Translations under genes and position numbers: made by a program
Source: Ruaniaceae bacterium
Lineage (GTDB): Bacteria; Actinomycetota; Actinomycetes; Actinomycetales; Actinomycetaceae
Direction: 5' to 3'
Length of the DNA: 5,878 bases
Assembly (NCBI GenBank): GCA_030450655.1
Contig: JAKDIE010000096.1
Coordinates: 1-5,878, forward strand
Shown here: positions 1 through 5,500 of the stretch, one piece after another
Position numbering within the stretch: position 1 is the first letter of the stretch
How the letters are laid out: each line of letters begins with the position of its first letter
Notes under the pieces: generated by a model
Seen by the model: only the letters and a program-made list of their open reading frames with translations
Database searches by the model: none
What the model was told of the DNA's origin: nothing

Positions 1-1
1 C

Positions 2-760
2 GACCCCACCTACTCCATGTACCCCGAGTACGCCCGCGATACCCTCACCGAGTGGCGGGCGATCCCGCGGCGCACCGACTTCACGATCGACGTCGCGGCG
101 TCCTGTGCGGCGATCGCCGCGCTCACCCCAGCGGTGGTGCTGCTCGCCTCGCCGAACAATCCCACGGGCACGGCGCTCACGCTCGACGAGATCCGCGCGA
201 TCGCCGCTGCCGCTCGCGGAGCGGGGCCCGAGGGTGCCGATACCGTGGTGGTCATCGACGAGGCCTACGGCGAATTCCGGCGTGAGCAGACGCCGTCGGC
301 ACTCTCGTTACGGGGAGAGTACCCGCACCTAGTCGTGTCCCGGACCATGTCCAAGGCATTCGGTATGGCCGGCCTCCGCCTCGGCTACCTCGCGGCGCAC
401 ACGGAGATCGTGGCCGCGCTCACCGTGGTGCGGCTCCCGTATCACCTCTCGGCGTTCACCCAAGCGGTGGCGCGCGCGGCCCTGAGCCACGCGGAATCGC
501 TCATGGCGCAGGTGGCGGCACTCCGCACCGAACGGGACCGACTCGTGACCTGGCTGGACGAGAACGGGTTCACCCCGGCGCCGTCGGACGCGAATTTCGT
601 GCTCTTCGGACCTGTTGCGGAGCGGCGGCGCGTGTGGGAGGAACTGCTCGCGCGCGGTATCCTCATTCGCGAGGTAGGACCACCCGGACATCTGCGGGTT
701 ACGGTTGGTACACCCGATGAAATGGCGGCATTCCGCACCGCGCTACTGGAGGTCAGATGA
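2..760 (+). CDS. hisC: Histidinol-phosphate aminotransferase HisC, 5'-truncated by window edge
   Basis: PLP-dependent class I/II aminotransferase that converts imidazole-acetol phosphate plus glutamate to L-histidinol phosphate in the cytoplasm. The reading frame is open at the left edge (first full codon at base 2), leaving about 252 residues. The usual length is about 350-370, so roughly the first 100 residues lie outside the window. Visible family motifs are SPNNPTG (bases 149-169, the PLP/substrate-contacting Asn), DEAYGEF (about 257-277, the Asp that holds the PLP pyridine nitrogen plus the Tyr) and [17 protein letters not shown], with the Schiff-base Lys at bases 353-355. The C-terminal GILIREVG...HLRVTVGTP contains the Arg that binds substrate. 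The stop overlaps the hisB start as ATGA (757-760), so translation is coupled. Other fold-I aminotransferases share these motifs, but hisB directly downstream makes HisC nearly certain. Confidence 0.96.
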   Translation, partial: DPTYSMYPEYARDTLTEWRAIPRRTDFTIDVAASCAAIAALTPAVVLLASPNNPTGTALTLDEIRAIAAAARGAGPEGADTVVVIDEAYGEFRREQTPSALSLRGEYPHLVVSRTMSKAFGMAGLRLGYLAAHTEIVAALTVVRLPYHLSAFTQAVARAALSHAESLMAQVAALRTERDRLVTWLDENGFTPAPSDANFVLFGPVAERRRVWEELLARGILIREVGPPGHLRVTVGTPDEMAAFRTALLEVR

Positions 761-1353
761 GGACTGCACGCATCGAGCGAGTCACGAGCGAGTCGAGCGT
801 GATCGTCGAGATCAACCTCGACGGCACCGGCCGCGCCGAGATCTCCACCACTGTGCCCTTCTACGATCACATGCTGACGGCGCTGGCCAAGCACTCGCTG
901 ATCGATATCACCGTCCAGGCGACCGGTGACACCCACATTGACGTGCACCACACGGTCGAGGACACGGCGATCTGCCTCGGCCAGGCGCTTCGCGAGGCGC
1001 TGGGAGACAAGCGCGGAATCTCCCGCTTCGGCGATGCCACCGTGCCGCTGGATGAGGCGCTCGCGCGCGCCGTGGTGGACGTGGCCGGGCGGCCGTACGT
1101 GGTGCACTCTGGCGAAAGCGAGCAGCAGGCGTACCACCTGATCGGCGGGCACTACACGGGCGCGCTCACGCGGCACGTGTTCGAGTCCTTGGCGCTTAAT
1201 GCCGGGATTTGCCTGCACGTCACGGTGCTCGCGGGCCGGGACCCCCACCACATCGTGGAGGCCCAGTTCAAGGCGTTCGCACGGGCACTGCGCGCCGCCG
1301 TGGAGCCGGATCCCCGCGTTGAGGGTATTCCGTCCACGAAGGGAGCCCTCTAG
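757..1353 (+). CDS. hisB: Imidazoleglycerol-phosphate dehydratase HisB (monofunctional)
   Basis: Dehydrates imidazole glycerol phosphate to imidazole-acetol phosphate, the step just before HisC, using Mn2+. The 198 residues are the normal length for the monofunctional enzyme; there is no fused histidinol-phosphatase domain as in enterobacterial HisB. Two related halves are visible. The first has FYDHM (residues 35-39) and the HHTVED metal motif (64-69). The second has a TRHVFES histidine (H140) and [17 protein letters not shown] (162-178). The protein ends in the family-typical IPSTKGAL. The ATG at 757 overlaps the hisC stop. The stop TAG (1351-1353) directly abuts the next gene's GTG, and the end of hisB encodes that gene's ribosome binding site. 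Confidence 0.98.
   Translation: MRTARIERVTSESSVIVEINLDGTGRAEISTTVPFYDHMLTALAKHSLIDITVQATGDTHIDVHHTVEDTAICLGQALREALGDKRGISRFGDATVPLDEALARAVVDVAGRPYVVHSGESEQQAYHLIGGHYTGALTRHVFESLALNAGICLHVTVLAGRDPHHIVEAQFKAFARALRAAVEPDPRVEGIPSTKGAL
1339..1345 (+). promoter_or_regulatory. Ribosome binding site for the unknown his-operon gene
   Basis: AAGGGAG lies 8 nt before the GTG at 1354, inside the last codons of hisB (the STKGAL end). It decides the start of a gene that has no ATG in frame near its beginning. Confidence 0.65.
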
Positions 1354-1863
1354 GTGGATGAGTTCGACGAACTCGTCGCGAGCATCGGCCCGCGGCGCGT
1401 GGCGTGCGTGTTGACACCGGTGGCGTCCGGCGAGGCGCTGGCTGGCTTGGCGGCGCTCTCGGATGTGCGCACCTGCGTGCTCGGTACCGCCACTGGCGCA
1501 GCCGTGGTTGCCTCGCTCACCGGCGAGGTTGATCCGTTCGCCGCGCTCACCGGAGCCGCGCCCGAGGAGGCGGCCGAGCTTGCGCGTTCCCTTGCGCGAC
1601 TCATTCACGCGGAGGTGGTCCTCGTGGTCTCCACTCTGACTCCTGGGGAGGGTGGGTCCATGGAGGCGTGGCGCTTCGGCGAATCCGAGCCCGAGCAGGC
1701 CGTGGCGCCCGGCCTCGTCGTGGCTGCCCTCGACTCGCAGGTGGAGGACTTCCTCATCGGCGAGATCGGCATCGACGATCTTGACGTCATCGATACCGCC
1801 TCTCTTCCGCGCTGGAAGGCCACCCGTATGTTCGCACGCGGCCTGAAGCGAAGGAAGAAGTAG
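1354..1863 (+). CDS. Unrecognised 169-residue protein inside the his operon
   Basis: I do not recognise a named family. The GTG start at 1354 follows the hisB stop with no gap, and AAGGGAG (1339-1345) sits 8 nt upstream as a good ribosome binding site. There is no in-frame alternative nearby. The protein appears soluble, with alternating hydrophobic strands and Ala-rich helices (for example RVACVLTPVA near residues 14-23, TCVLGTATGAAVVASL near 40-55, AEVVLVVSTLTPGEGGSMEAW near 87-107). An acidic segment EDFLIGEIGIDDLDVID (about 132-148) is followed by a strongly basic tail (PRWKATRMF...GLKRRKK). No signal peptide, transmembrane segment or familiar catalytic motif is visible. Its stop overlaps the hisH GTG by one base. 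I recall hypothetical genes at this position in other actinobacterial his operons, which, with the tight coupling, argues for a real gene. A role in histidine synthesis is only an inference from position. Confidence 0.85.
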   Translation: MDEFDELVASIGPRRVACVLTPVASGEALAGLAALSDVRTCVLGTATGAAVVASLTGEVDPFAALTGAAPEEAAELARSLARLIHAEVVLVVSTLTPGEGGSMEAWRFGESEPEQAVAPGLVVAALDSQVEDFLIGEIGIDDLDVIDTASLPRWKATRMFARGLKRRKK

Positions 1864-2492
1864 TGCCGAACGTGGTCGTCCTCGACTACGGTTCGGGGAA
1901 CGTGCGCTCTGTCGTGCGCGCGCTTGAACGCATCGGCGCAACGGTGCAGCTCAGCGCGGACGCGCGCGCGGTGGCCGAATCTGAGGGACTTGTTGTTCCA
2001 GGCGTGGGGGCCTTCGAGTCCGTGATGCAGGGACTGCGCGAGGTCGACGCCCCCAGGCTTATCGATCGGCGGCTCGCAGGGCTGCGTCCTGTCCTCGGTA
2101 TCTGCGTGGGCCTCCAGGTGATGTTCGAGGCCGGCCACGAGCACGGCCGCGATTCCACGGGCCTTGGGCAATGGCGCGGCGAGGTGGTCCGGCTCGACGC
2201 ACCGGTCGTTCCGCACATGGGATGGAGTGAGGTGCGGCCGCCGCAGGACTCGATCCTGTTCGACGGCGTGCGCGAGGAGCGCTTCTACTTCGTCCACTCC
2301 TACGGCGTCCTGACGGACCCCGCCACGGGGATGGATGGCCGCACCACTCCGCCGCGGGTCACCTGGGCGAATCACGGCGTGGACTTCGTGGCGGCAGTCG
2401 AAAACGGCCCACTGGCGGCCACGCAATTCCACCCAGAGAAATCCGGCGATGCCGGCTCGCAACTCCTGGCAAACTGGGTCGGCACGCTCTAG
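1863..2492 (+). CDS. hisH: Imidazole glycerol phosphate synthase, glutaminase subunit HisH
   Basis: Class I glutamine amidotransferase that releases ammonia from glutamine and channels it to HisF to make imidazole glycerol phosphate and AICAR. The 209 residues are the usual length. The N-terminus [14 protein letters not shown] is the typical HisH start. PGVGAF (46-51) and the nucleophile motif GICVGLQ with Cys81 follow. PHMGW (118-121), FVHSY (143-147) and FHPEKSG (189-195) supply the rest, with His190 and Glu192 completing the catalytic triad. The start is GTG at 1863, sharing one base with the upstream stop (TAGTG). HisF, its obligate partner, is not in this window and is not between priA and infC, so the two subunits are encoded apart. 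Confidence 0.97.
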   Translation: MPNVVVLDYGSGNVRSVVRALERIGATVQLSADARAVAESEGLVVPGVGAFESVMQGLREVDAPRLIDRRLAGLRPVLGICVGLQVMFEAGHEHGRDSTGLGQWRGEVVRLDAPVVPHMGWSEVRPPQDSILFDGVREERFYFVHSYGVLTDPATGMDGRTTPPRVTWANHGVDFVAAVENGPLAATQFHPEKSGDAGSQLLANWVGTL

Positions 2493-2503
2493 GAAAGGAC
2501 ACC

Positions 2504-3226
2504 ATGTCTCTCGTTCTGCTGCCCGCTGTCGACGTCGTCGACGGCCAAGCCGTCCGCCTCACCCAAGGGGAGGCCGGCACGGAGACCGGATACGGCGACC
2601 CGATGGCCGCCGCGCAGGCGTGGGTGGATGCGGGTGCCGAGTGGATCCACCTCGTGGACCTCGACGCCGCATTCGGGCGTGGTTCCAACGCCGCACTTCT
2701 CGCGCGCATGGTGGGGGAACTGGATGTCCAGGTGGAACTTTCTGGCGGCATCCGTGATGACGAATCCTTGCGCCGCGCGCTCGGATCGGGCGCCACTCGC
2801 GTGAACCTTGGCACCGCCGCGCTCGAGGACCCGGAATGGACCGCCCGCGCCATCGGCGAGTTTGGGGACCAAATCGCCGTGGGGCTGGACGTGCGCGGCA
2901 CCACCCTTGCCGCTCGTGGCTGGACCCGCGAAGGCGGAGACCTCTGGGAGGTGCTGGAGCGCCTCGAACGCGATGGCTGCGCCCGATACGTGGTCACGGA
3001 CGTGACGAAGGACGGGACCCTGCGCGGGCCGAACGTGGACCTGCTGGTCGAGGTCGCCTCGCAGACGGGCGCTCCGGTGGTGGCGTCCGGGGGAATCTCG
3101 AACCTGGATGACATCGCTCAACTCGCTGCGCTTGTCGCGCAGGGCATCGAGGGCGCGATCGTGGGTAAAGCACTCTACGCGGGACGCTTCACGCTCGAGC
3201 AGGCGCTGGAGGTGGCCCGTGGCTGA
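2504..3226 (+). CDS. priA: Phosphoribosyl isomerase PriA (HisA, probably with TrpF activity)
   Basis: A (beta/alpha)8 isomerase of 240 residues. It performs the HisA Amadori rearrangement of ProFAR to PRFAR. In actinobacteria the PriA subtype also isomerises phosphoribosylanthranilate for tryptophan synthesis. The general-base Asp10 ([10 protein letters not shown]) and general-acid Asp170 (TDVTKDGT) are present, as are phosphate-binding GG motifs (SGGIRDD near 80-86, ASGGIS near 194-199) and GAIVGKALY near the C-terminus. Compared from memory with M. tuberculosis PriA, the residues tied to dual specificity are kept: Arg138 and Trp140 in ARGW match its Arg143 and Trp145. The active-site loop is a few residues shorter. 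AGGAAAGGA (2491-2499) gives a clear ribosome binding site for the ATG at 2504. The stop overlaps the next gene by 8 nt. HisA function is certain; the second activity is inferred. Confidence 0.96.
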   Translation: MSLVLLPAVDVVDGQAVRLTQGEAGTETGYGDPMAAAQAWVDAGAEWIHLVDLDAAFGRGSNAALLARMVGELDVQVELSGGIRDDESLRRALGSGATRVNLGTAALEDPEWTARAIGEFGDQIAVGLDVRGTTLAARGWTREGGDLWEVLERLERDGCARYVVTDVTKDGTLRGPNVDLLVEVASQTGAPVVASGGISNLDDIAQLAALVAQGIEGAIVGKALYAGRFTLEQALEVARG

Positions 3227-3977
3227 ACTCGGAATTCCACCGGAGGTCGCCTCTCCCATACCTCCCACGCCTGCGCGGACCTCGCCCAAGCTTGCCCCTA
3301 ATCCGTTCTCGAATGATGATGGCTCGCAGCCTCCCGCCCTGACCGAAGCGAAGGCGGTGGAACCTCCCGGCCGCACTCCCGCCGTCGTGCAGGTCTTGGG
3401 GACCAACCGCGTGCTCGTGCCGCTGATGCCGCACGCCCGCCCCGCCGTGATCGGCCCCAATGGCGAGCACGATGAGGACTGTGATCCGCCACCAATGATC
3501 ACGGTGGAGATGGGGGACGGGCGCCACGCGCTGCCGGTCTTCAGCACGTTCGCCGCGATGGTGGCGTGGAACCCGCAGTCACGCCCCGTGCCCGTGTACG
3601 GGGTGGGGGCCGCGCGCACGGCACTCAACTCGGGCATTCAGATGCTGCTGCTTGACCCCGACGATGACGCCGTACTGATCGGGCGGCCAGCCACCTGGGC
3701 GCTGGCCAACGAGACTCCATGGACCCCTGCGTGGGAGGACCAGGACGTGACGAACGCGGTCGTCGCCGCACTGGTGGGGATCGAGGAGATCGGCGCCGTG
3801 CGGGTCGAGGTGGGCTTGACCACGGAGGTGCGGATCGTGCTCGCGCTGCGCCGCGGTCTTGACGCGGATCAGCTACGCTCGGCGATCACGCGCGCCTCAG
3901 AGGCGATCGGGGCCGCTGAGCTTGTGCGTGAGCGGGTAGACACGATCGAGTTGTATCCAACCTCACTGCCGGAGTAG
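3219..3977 (+). CDS. SseB-family protein (SseB N-terminal domain)
   Basis: A 252-residue protein starting at GTG 3219 inside the end of priA (8-nt overlap). The same frame is open upstream to about 3108, but that part merely overlaps priA. The first ~55 residues are Pro-rich and low in complexity, with a NPFSNDDGS segment (28-35) resembling an N-terminal extension I associate with actinobacterial homologues. The core (about 58-165) matches the SseB N-terminal pattern: VLVPL, then [56 protein letters not shown]. The C-terminal ~80 residues are an alpha/beta segment ([26 protein letters not shown]). The name comes from E. coli SseB (enhancer of serine sensitivity); the biochemical role of this family is unknown. 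No catalytic motif, signal peptide or membrane segment is visible. Being last in the his operon suggests co-expression but does not prove a link to histidine. Confidence 0.85.
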   Translation: MAELGIPPEVASPIPPTPARTSPKLAPNPFSNDDGSQPPALTEAKAVEPPGRTPAVVQVLGTNRVLVPLMPHARPAVIGPNGEHDEDCDPPPMITVEMGDGRHALPVFSTFAAMVAWNPQSRPVPVYGVGAARTALNSGIQMLLLDPDDDAVLIGRPATWALANETPWTPAWEDQDVTNAVVAALVGIEEIGAVRVEVGLTTEVRIVLALRRGLDADQLRSAITRASEAIGAAELVRERVDTIELYPTSLPE

Positions 3978-3988
3978 CCCACTCACTC

Positions 3989-3997
3989 TGGTACCAT
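3989..3997 (+). promoter_or_regulatory. Candidate extended -10 promoter for infC operon
   Basis: TGG followed by TACCAT fits an extended -10 element (TGn-TANNNT) used by actinobacterial vegetative sigma factors. No good -35 hexamer lies 16-18 nt upstream. Transcription would start near 4001-4006, giving an infC leader of about 170 nt. It lies just after the sseB-like gene, where a promoter for the translation operon is expected. Placement is inferred from sequence only. Confidence 0.4.
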
Positions 3998-4106
3998 TGA
4001 CTTCGGCCAGGCGCGCCAACCGGTGCGTCATGCGAAGCGGATCAATCCCACCTAGGTTCCCTCACGGGGGCCGGGTTCCAGGTCACGGACTCTCACGAGT
4101 CCCGTT

Positions 4107-4135
4107 CCGTGTCGCTCCTGCGCACGGATTTTTTT
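4107..4135 (+). terminator. Intrinsic terminator in the infC leader (putative attenuator)
   Basis: The arm CCGTGT (4107-4112) pairs with GCACGG (4122-4127) including one U-G pair. With C4113 bulged, GC (4114-4115) pairs with GC (4120-4121) around a UCCU loop, giving 8 bp in total. A single A and seven Ts (4129-4135) follow directly. It lies upstream of the infC ribosome binding site, with no promoter-like element visible between them. Hence it would cut short infC transcripts as an attenuator, and may also stop read-through from the his operon. Confidence 0.6.
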
Positions 4136-4143
4136 GTGCGCAG
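4118..4143 (+). repeat. 8-bp perfect stem-loop enclosing the T-run
   Basis: CTGCGCAC (4118-4125) and GTGCGCAG (4136-4143) are perfect reverse complements, with a 10-nt loop made of GGA and seven Ts. It shares bases 4118-4127 with the terminator hairpin, so the two cannot coexist. Its 3' arm is made only after the T-run is transcribed, so it would form in read-through transcripts rather than prevent termination. Confidence 0.6.
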
Positions 4144-4160
4144 ACACCGAACAACGAAAC

Positions 4161-4170
4161 AAGGAGAGGG
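4161..4170 (+). promoter_or_regulatory. Ribosome binding site that fixes the AUC start of infC
   Basis: AAGGAGAGGG contains AGGAG (4162-4166) with a 9-nt spacer to the ATC at 4176. No ATG, GTG or TTG in the infC frame lies at a suitable distance downstream of it. AGGAG is also complementary to CTCCT at 4115-4119 in the leader. Confidence 0.8.
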
Positions 4171-4175
4171 CACTC

Positions 4176-4769
4176 ATCAGCGAACCCCGTATCAACGATC
4201 GGATTCGAGTCCCCGAGGTACGCCTCGTGGGACCCTCTGGAGAGCAAGTTGGCATCGTCCGGATCGAGGAGGCGCTGCGCCTCGCCGCGGACGCAGATCT
4301 CGACCTCGTGGAGGTGGCACCCGATGCCCGCCCCCCAGTCGCGAGGCTCATGGACTACGGCAAGTTCAAGTACGAATCGGCGATGAAGGCACGCGACGCG
4401 CGCCGCAACCAGGCGAATACGCAACTCAAGGAGATCCGGTTCCGCCTCAAAATCGATGACCACGACTTCGAGACAAAGAAGGGGCACGTTGTCCGCTTCC
4501 TCGAAGGCGGCGACAAGGTCAAGGTCATGATCATGTTCCGTGGGCGTGAGCAGTCCCGCCCCGAAATGGGCGCGCGACTGCTGGCCCGCCTCGCGGAGGA
4601 GATCTCCGAACATGGCGTCGTGGAGTCGCATCCGCGGCTCGATGGCCGCAACATGACCATGGTGATCGGGCCACTGAAGAAGAAGACCCAGGCCAAGAGC
4701 GAGCAACGGCGCAGGCGTGAAGCCCGCGAGGCCGAGGCCGCTCAGGCACAAAAGCCTCAGGCTGAGTAA
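4176..4769 (+). CDS. infC: Translation initiation factor IF-3, probable AUC start
   Basis: IF3 binds the 30S subunit, prevents premature 50S joining and checks start-codon/initiator-tRNA pairing. From ATC at 4176 the product is 197 residues. The N-domain (about 1-72) starts [19 protein letters not shown] and includes GEQVGIV and the MDYGKFKYE linker motif (59-67). The C-domain (about 82-172) has [40 protein letters not shown] and [15 protein letters not shown] charged Arg/Glu/Ala tail of about 25 residues follows. The start was chosen because homologues begin at this SEPRIND segment and a strong ribosome binding site is placed for it. An in-frame TTG at 4134 would lie inside the leader hairpin with no ribosome binding site. 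E. coli infC uses AUU, which makes it subject to IF3's own start-codon discrimination; the same autoregulation is inferred here. rpmI follows after 18 nt. Confidence 0.97.
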   Translation: MSEPRINDRIRVPEVRLVGPSGEQVGIVRIEEALRLAADADLDLVEVAPDARPPVARLMDYGKFKYESAMKARDARRNQANTQLKEIRFRLKIDDHDFETKKGHVVRFLEGGDKVKVMIMFRGREQSRPEMGARLLARLAEEISEHGVVESHPRLDGRNMTMVIGPLKKKTQAKSEQRRRREAREAEAAQAQKPQAE

Positions 4770-4787
4770 GTAAGGAAGAGGGACGCA

Positions 4788-4982
4788 ATGCCCAAGAACA
4801 AGACGCACTCCGGTGCGAAGAAGCGCTTCAAGGTCACTGGAAGCGGCAAGATCATGCACGAGCAGCGCAACAAGCGCCACCTGCTCGAGCACAAGTCATC
4901 CACACGCAAGCGCCGCCTCTCGCAGGAGAAGGAACTGCTCGGTGGGGACAAGCAGACCGCCAAGAAGCTGCTGGGAATTTAG
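4788..4982 (+). CDS. rpmI: 50S ribosomal protein L35 (bL35)
   Basis: Small basic protein of 64 residues, the normal L35 length, beginning [22 protein letters not shown] and containing the conserved [14 protein letters not shown] segment (about 31-44). It is part of the large ribosomal subunit. The ATG at 4788 is preceded by AAGGAAGAGG (4772-4781). It sits between infC and rplT, the near-universal bacterial arrangement, with a 9-nt gap to rplT, so it is certainly co-transcribed. Confidence 0.98.
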   Translation: MPKNKTHSGAKKRFKVTGSGKIMHEQRNKRHLLEHKSSTRKRRLSQEKELLGGDKQTAKKLLGI

Positions 4983-4991
4983 GGGAATCGC

Positions 4992-5372
4992 ATGGCACGT
5001 GTAAAGCGTTCAGTTAACGCAAAGAAGAAGCGTCGTTCAGTCCTCGAGCAGGCCTCCGGGTACCGCGGGCAGCGCTCGCGCCTGTACCGCAAGGCCAAGG
5101 AGCAGATCCTCCACTCGGGTGTGTACTCCTACGACCACCGCAAGGACAAGAAGGGTGATTTCCGCAAGCTGTGGATCCAGCGCATCAACGCTGCGGTTCG
5201 CGCCGAGGGAATGACCTACAACCGGTTCATCCAGGGCCTCAAGCTCGCCGGCATTGAGGTGGATCGCCGCATGATGGCCGATCTCGCTGTCAACGACCCG
5301 GCCGCGTTCTCTGCTCTCGTGGAGGCCGCGAAGAAGGCACTGCCGGAGGACGTCAACGCCCCCGCGGCGTAA
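4992..5372 (+). CDS. rplT: 50S ribosomal protein L20 (bL20)
   Basis: Large-subunit assembly protein of 126 residues that binds 23S rRNA through a long basic N-terminal extension ([20 protein letters not shown]) and a globular C-domain. Conserved stretches include [34 protein letters not shown] and [16 protein letters not shown], then [17 protein letters not shown]. The ribosome binding site AGGGGA (4981-4986) overlaps the rpmI stop. In Bacillus and E. coli L20 represses its own operon by binding mRNA leader structures; whether it binds the leader here cannot be told from the sequence. I see no terminator between its stop and the methyltransferase start 13 nt on. Confidence 0.98.
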   Translation: MARVKRSVNAKKKRRSVLEQASGYRGQRSRLYRKAKEQILHSGVYSYDHRKDKKGDFRKLWIQRINAAVRAEGMTYNRFIQGLKLAGIEVDRRMMADLAVNDPAAFSALVEAAKKALPEDVNAPAA

Positions 5373-5500
5373 GGCCCTCAACGACATGACCGAGCGCCCG
5401 GAGATGCTCGCCAACGTTCACGCCGAACGCGTGAAGAAGGTGGCGGCACTCTCCGGGCGCTCGGCGCGTTCGCGGCATGGACAGTTCCTCGTTGAGGGCC
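5373..5500 (+). repeat. 12-bp perfect inverted repeat spanning methyltransferase start
   Basis: GGCCCTCAACGA (5373-5384) and TCGTTGAGGGCC (5489-5500) are exact reverse complements separated by 104 nt. The left arm covers the bases directly before the ATG at 5386. The right arm lies in codons 35-39, which encode the conserved LVEGP segment. In mRNA the pairing could mask the initiation region. It could also be chance in GC-rich DNA. Confidence 0.5.

Larger units (their letters stand above)
4001..4175 (+). promoter_or_regulatory. Structured 5' leader of the infC-rpmI-rplT operon
   Basis: Non-coding stretch between the sseB-like gene and infC containing several hairpins. P1 (4001-4037) has outer CTTCG/CGAAG and inner GGCGCGCC/GGTGCGTC arms with an AACC loop. 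P2 (4055-4072) is 7 bp with two G-U pairs and a UCAC loop; it can be extended outward to 4051-4075. P3 (4085-4105, core GGACTC/GAGTCC 4087-4102) also has a UCAC loop. A terminator hairpin lies at 4107-4127, and an 8-bp perfect stem at 4118-4143 has the T-run in its loop. The arm CCGTG at 4107-4111 can pair with CACGG at 4063-4067, 4084-4088 or 4123-4127. Alternative pairing around a terminator is the hallmark of transcription attenuation. In Bacillus and E. coli the matching operons are autoregulated by L20 or IF3; which ligand acts here, if any, is not visible. I cannot assign a known RNA family. Confidence 0.6.

Noticed and set aside
442..1941. 499-codon open frame on the minus strand
   Set aside because: It lies antisense to hisC, hisB and the unknown gene, has an Arg/His-rich composition typical of antisense frames in high-GC DNA, and matches no family. 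The plus-strand genes are unambiguous.
3108..3218. Upstream extension of the sseB-like reading frame
   Set aside because: It only overlaps the priA coding region in another frame and is Arg/Ser-rich; GTG 3219 gives the operon-typical short overlap.
2489..3637. 382-codon and neighbouring long open frames on the minus strand
   Set aside because: Antisense to priA and the sseB-like gene with low-complexity composition; a high-GC artefact.
3978..4000. Terminator directly after the sseB-like gene
   Set aside because: No hairpin followed by a T-run is visible here; the only intrinsic terminator before infC is the one at 4107-4135.
3997..4002. TTGACT as a -35 box for infC
   Set aside because: No TANNNT-like -10 is found 16-19 nt downstream; the overlapping TGGTACCAT is better read as an extended -10.
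4023..4055. Possible 10-codon leader peptide starting GTG (MRHAKRINPT)
   Set aside because: No convincing ribosome binding site, only one His codon and no run of regulatory codons; it also lies within hairpin P1, so a peptide-based attenuator is not supported.
4134..4175. TTG start at 4134 for infC
   Set aside because: No ribosome binding site precedes it, it lies in the T-run and stem of the leader, and IF3 homologues begin near the SEPRIND segment.
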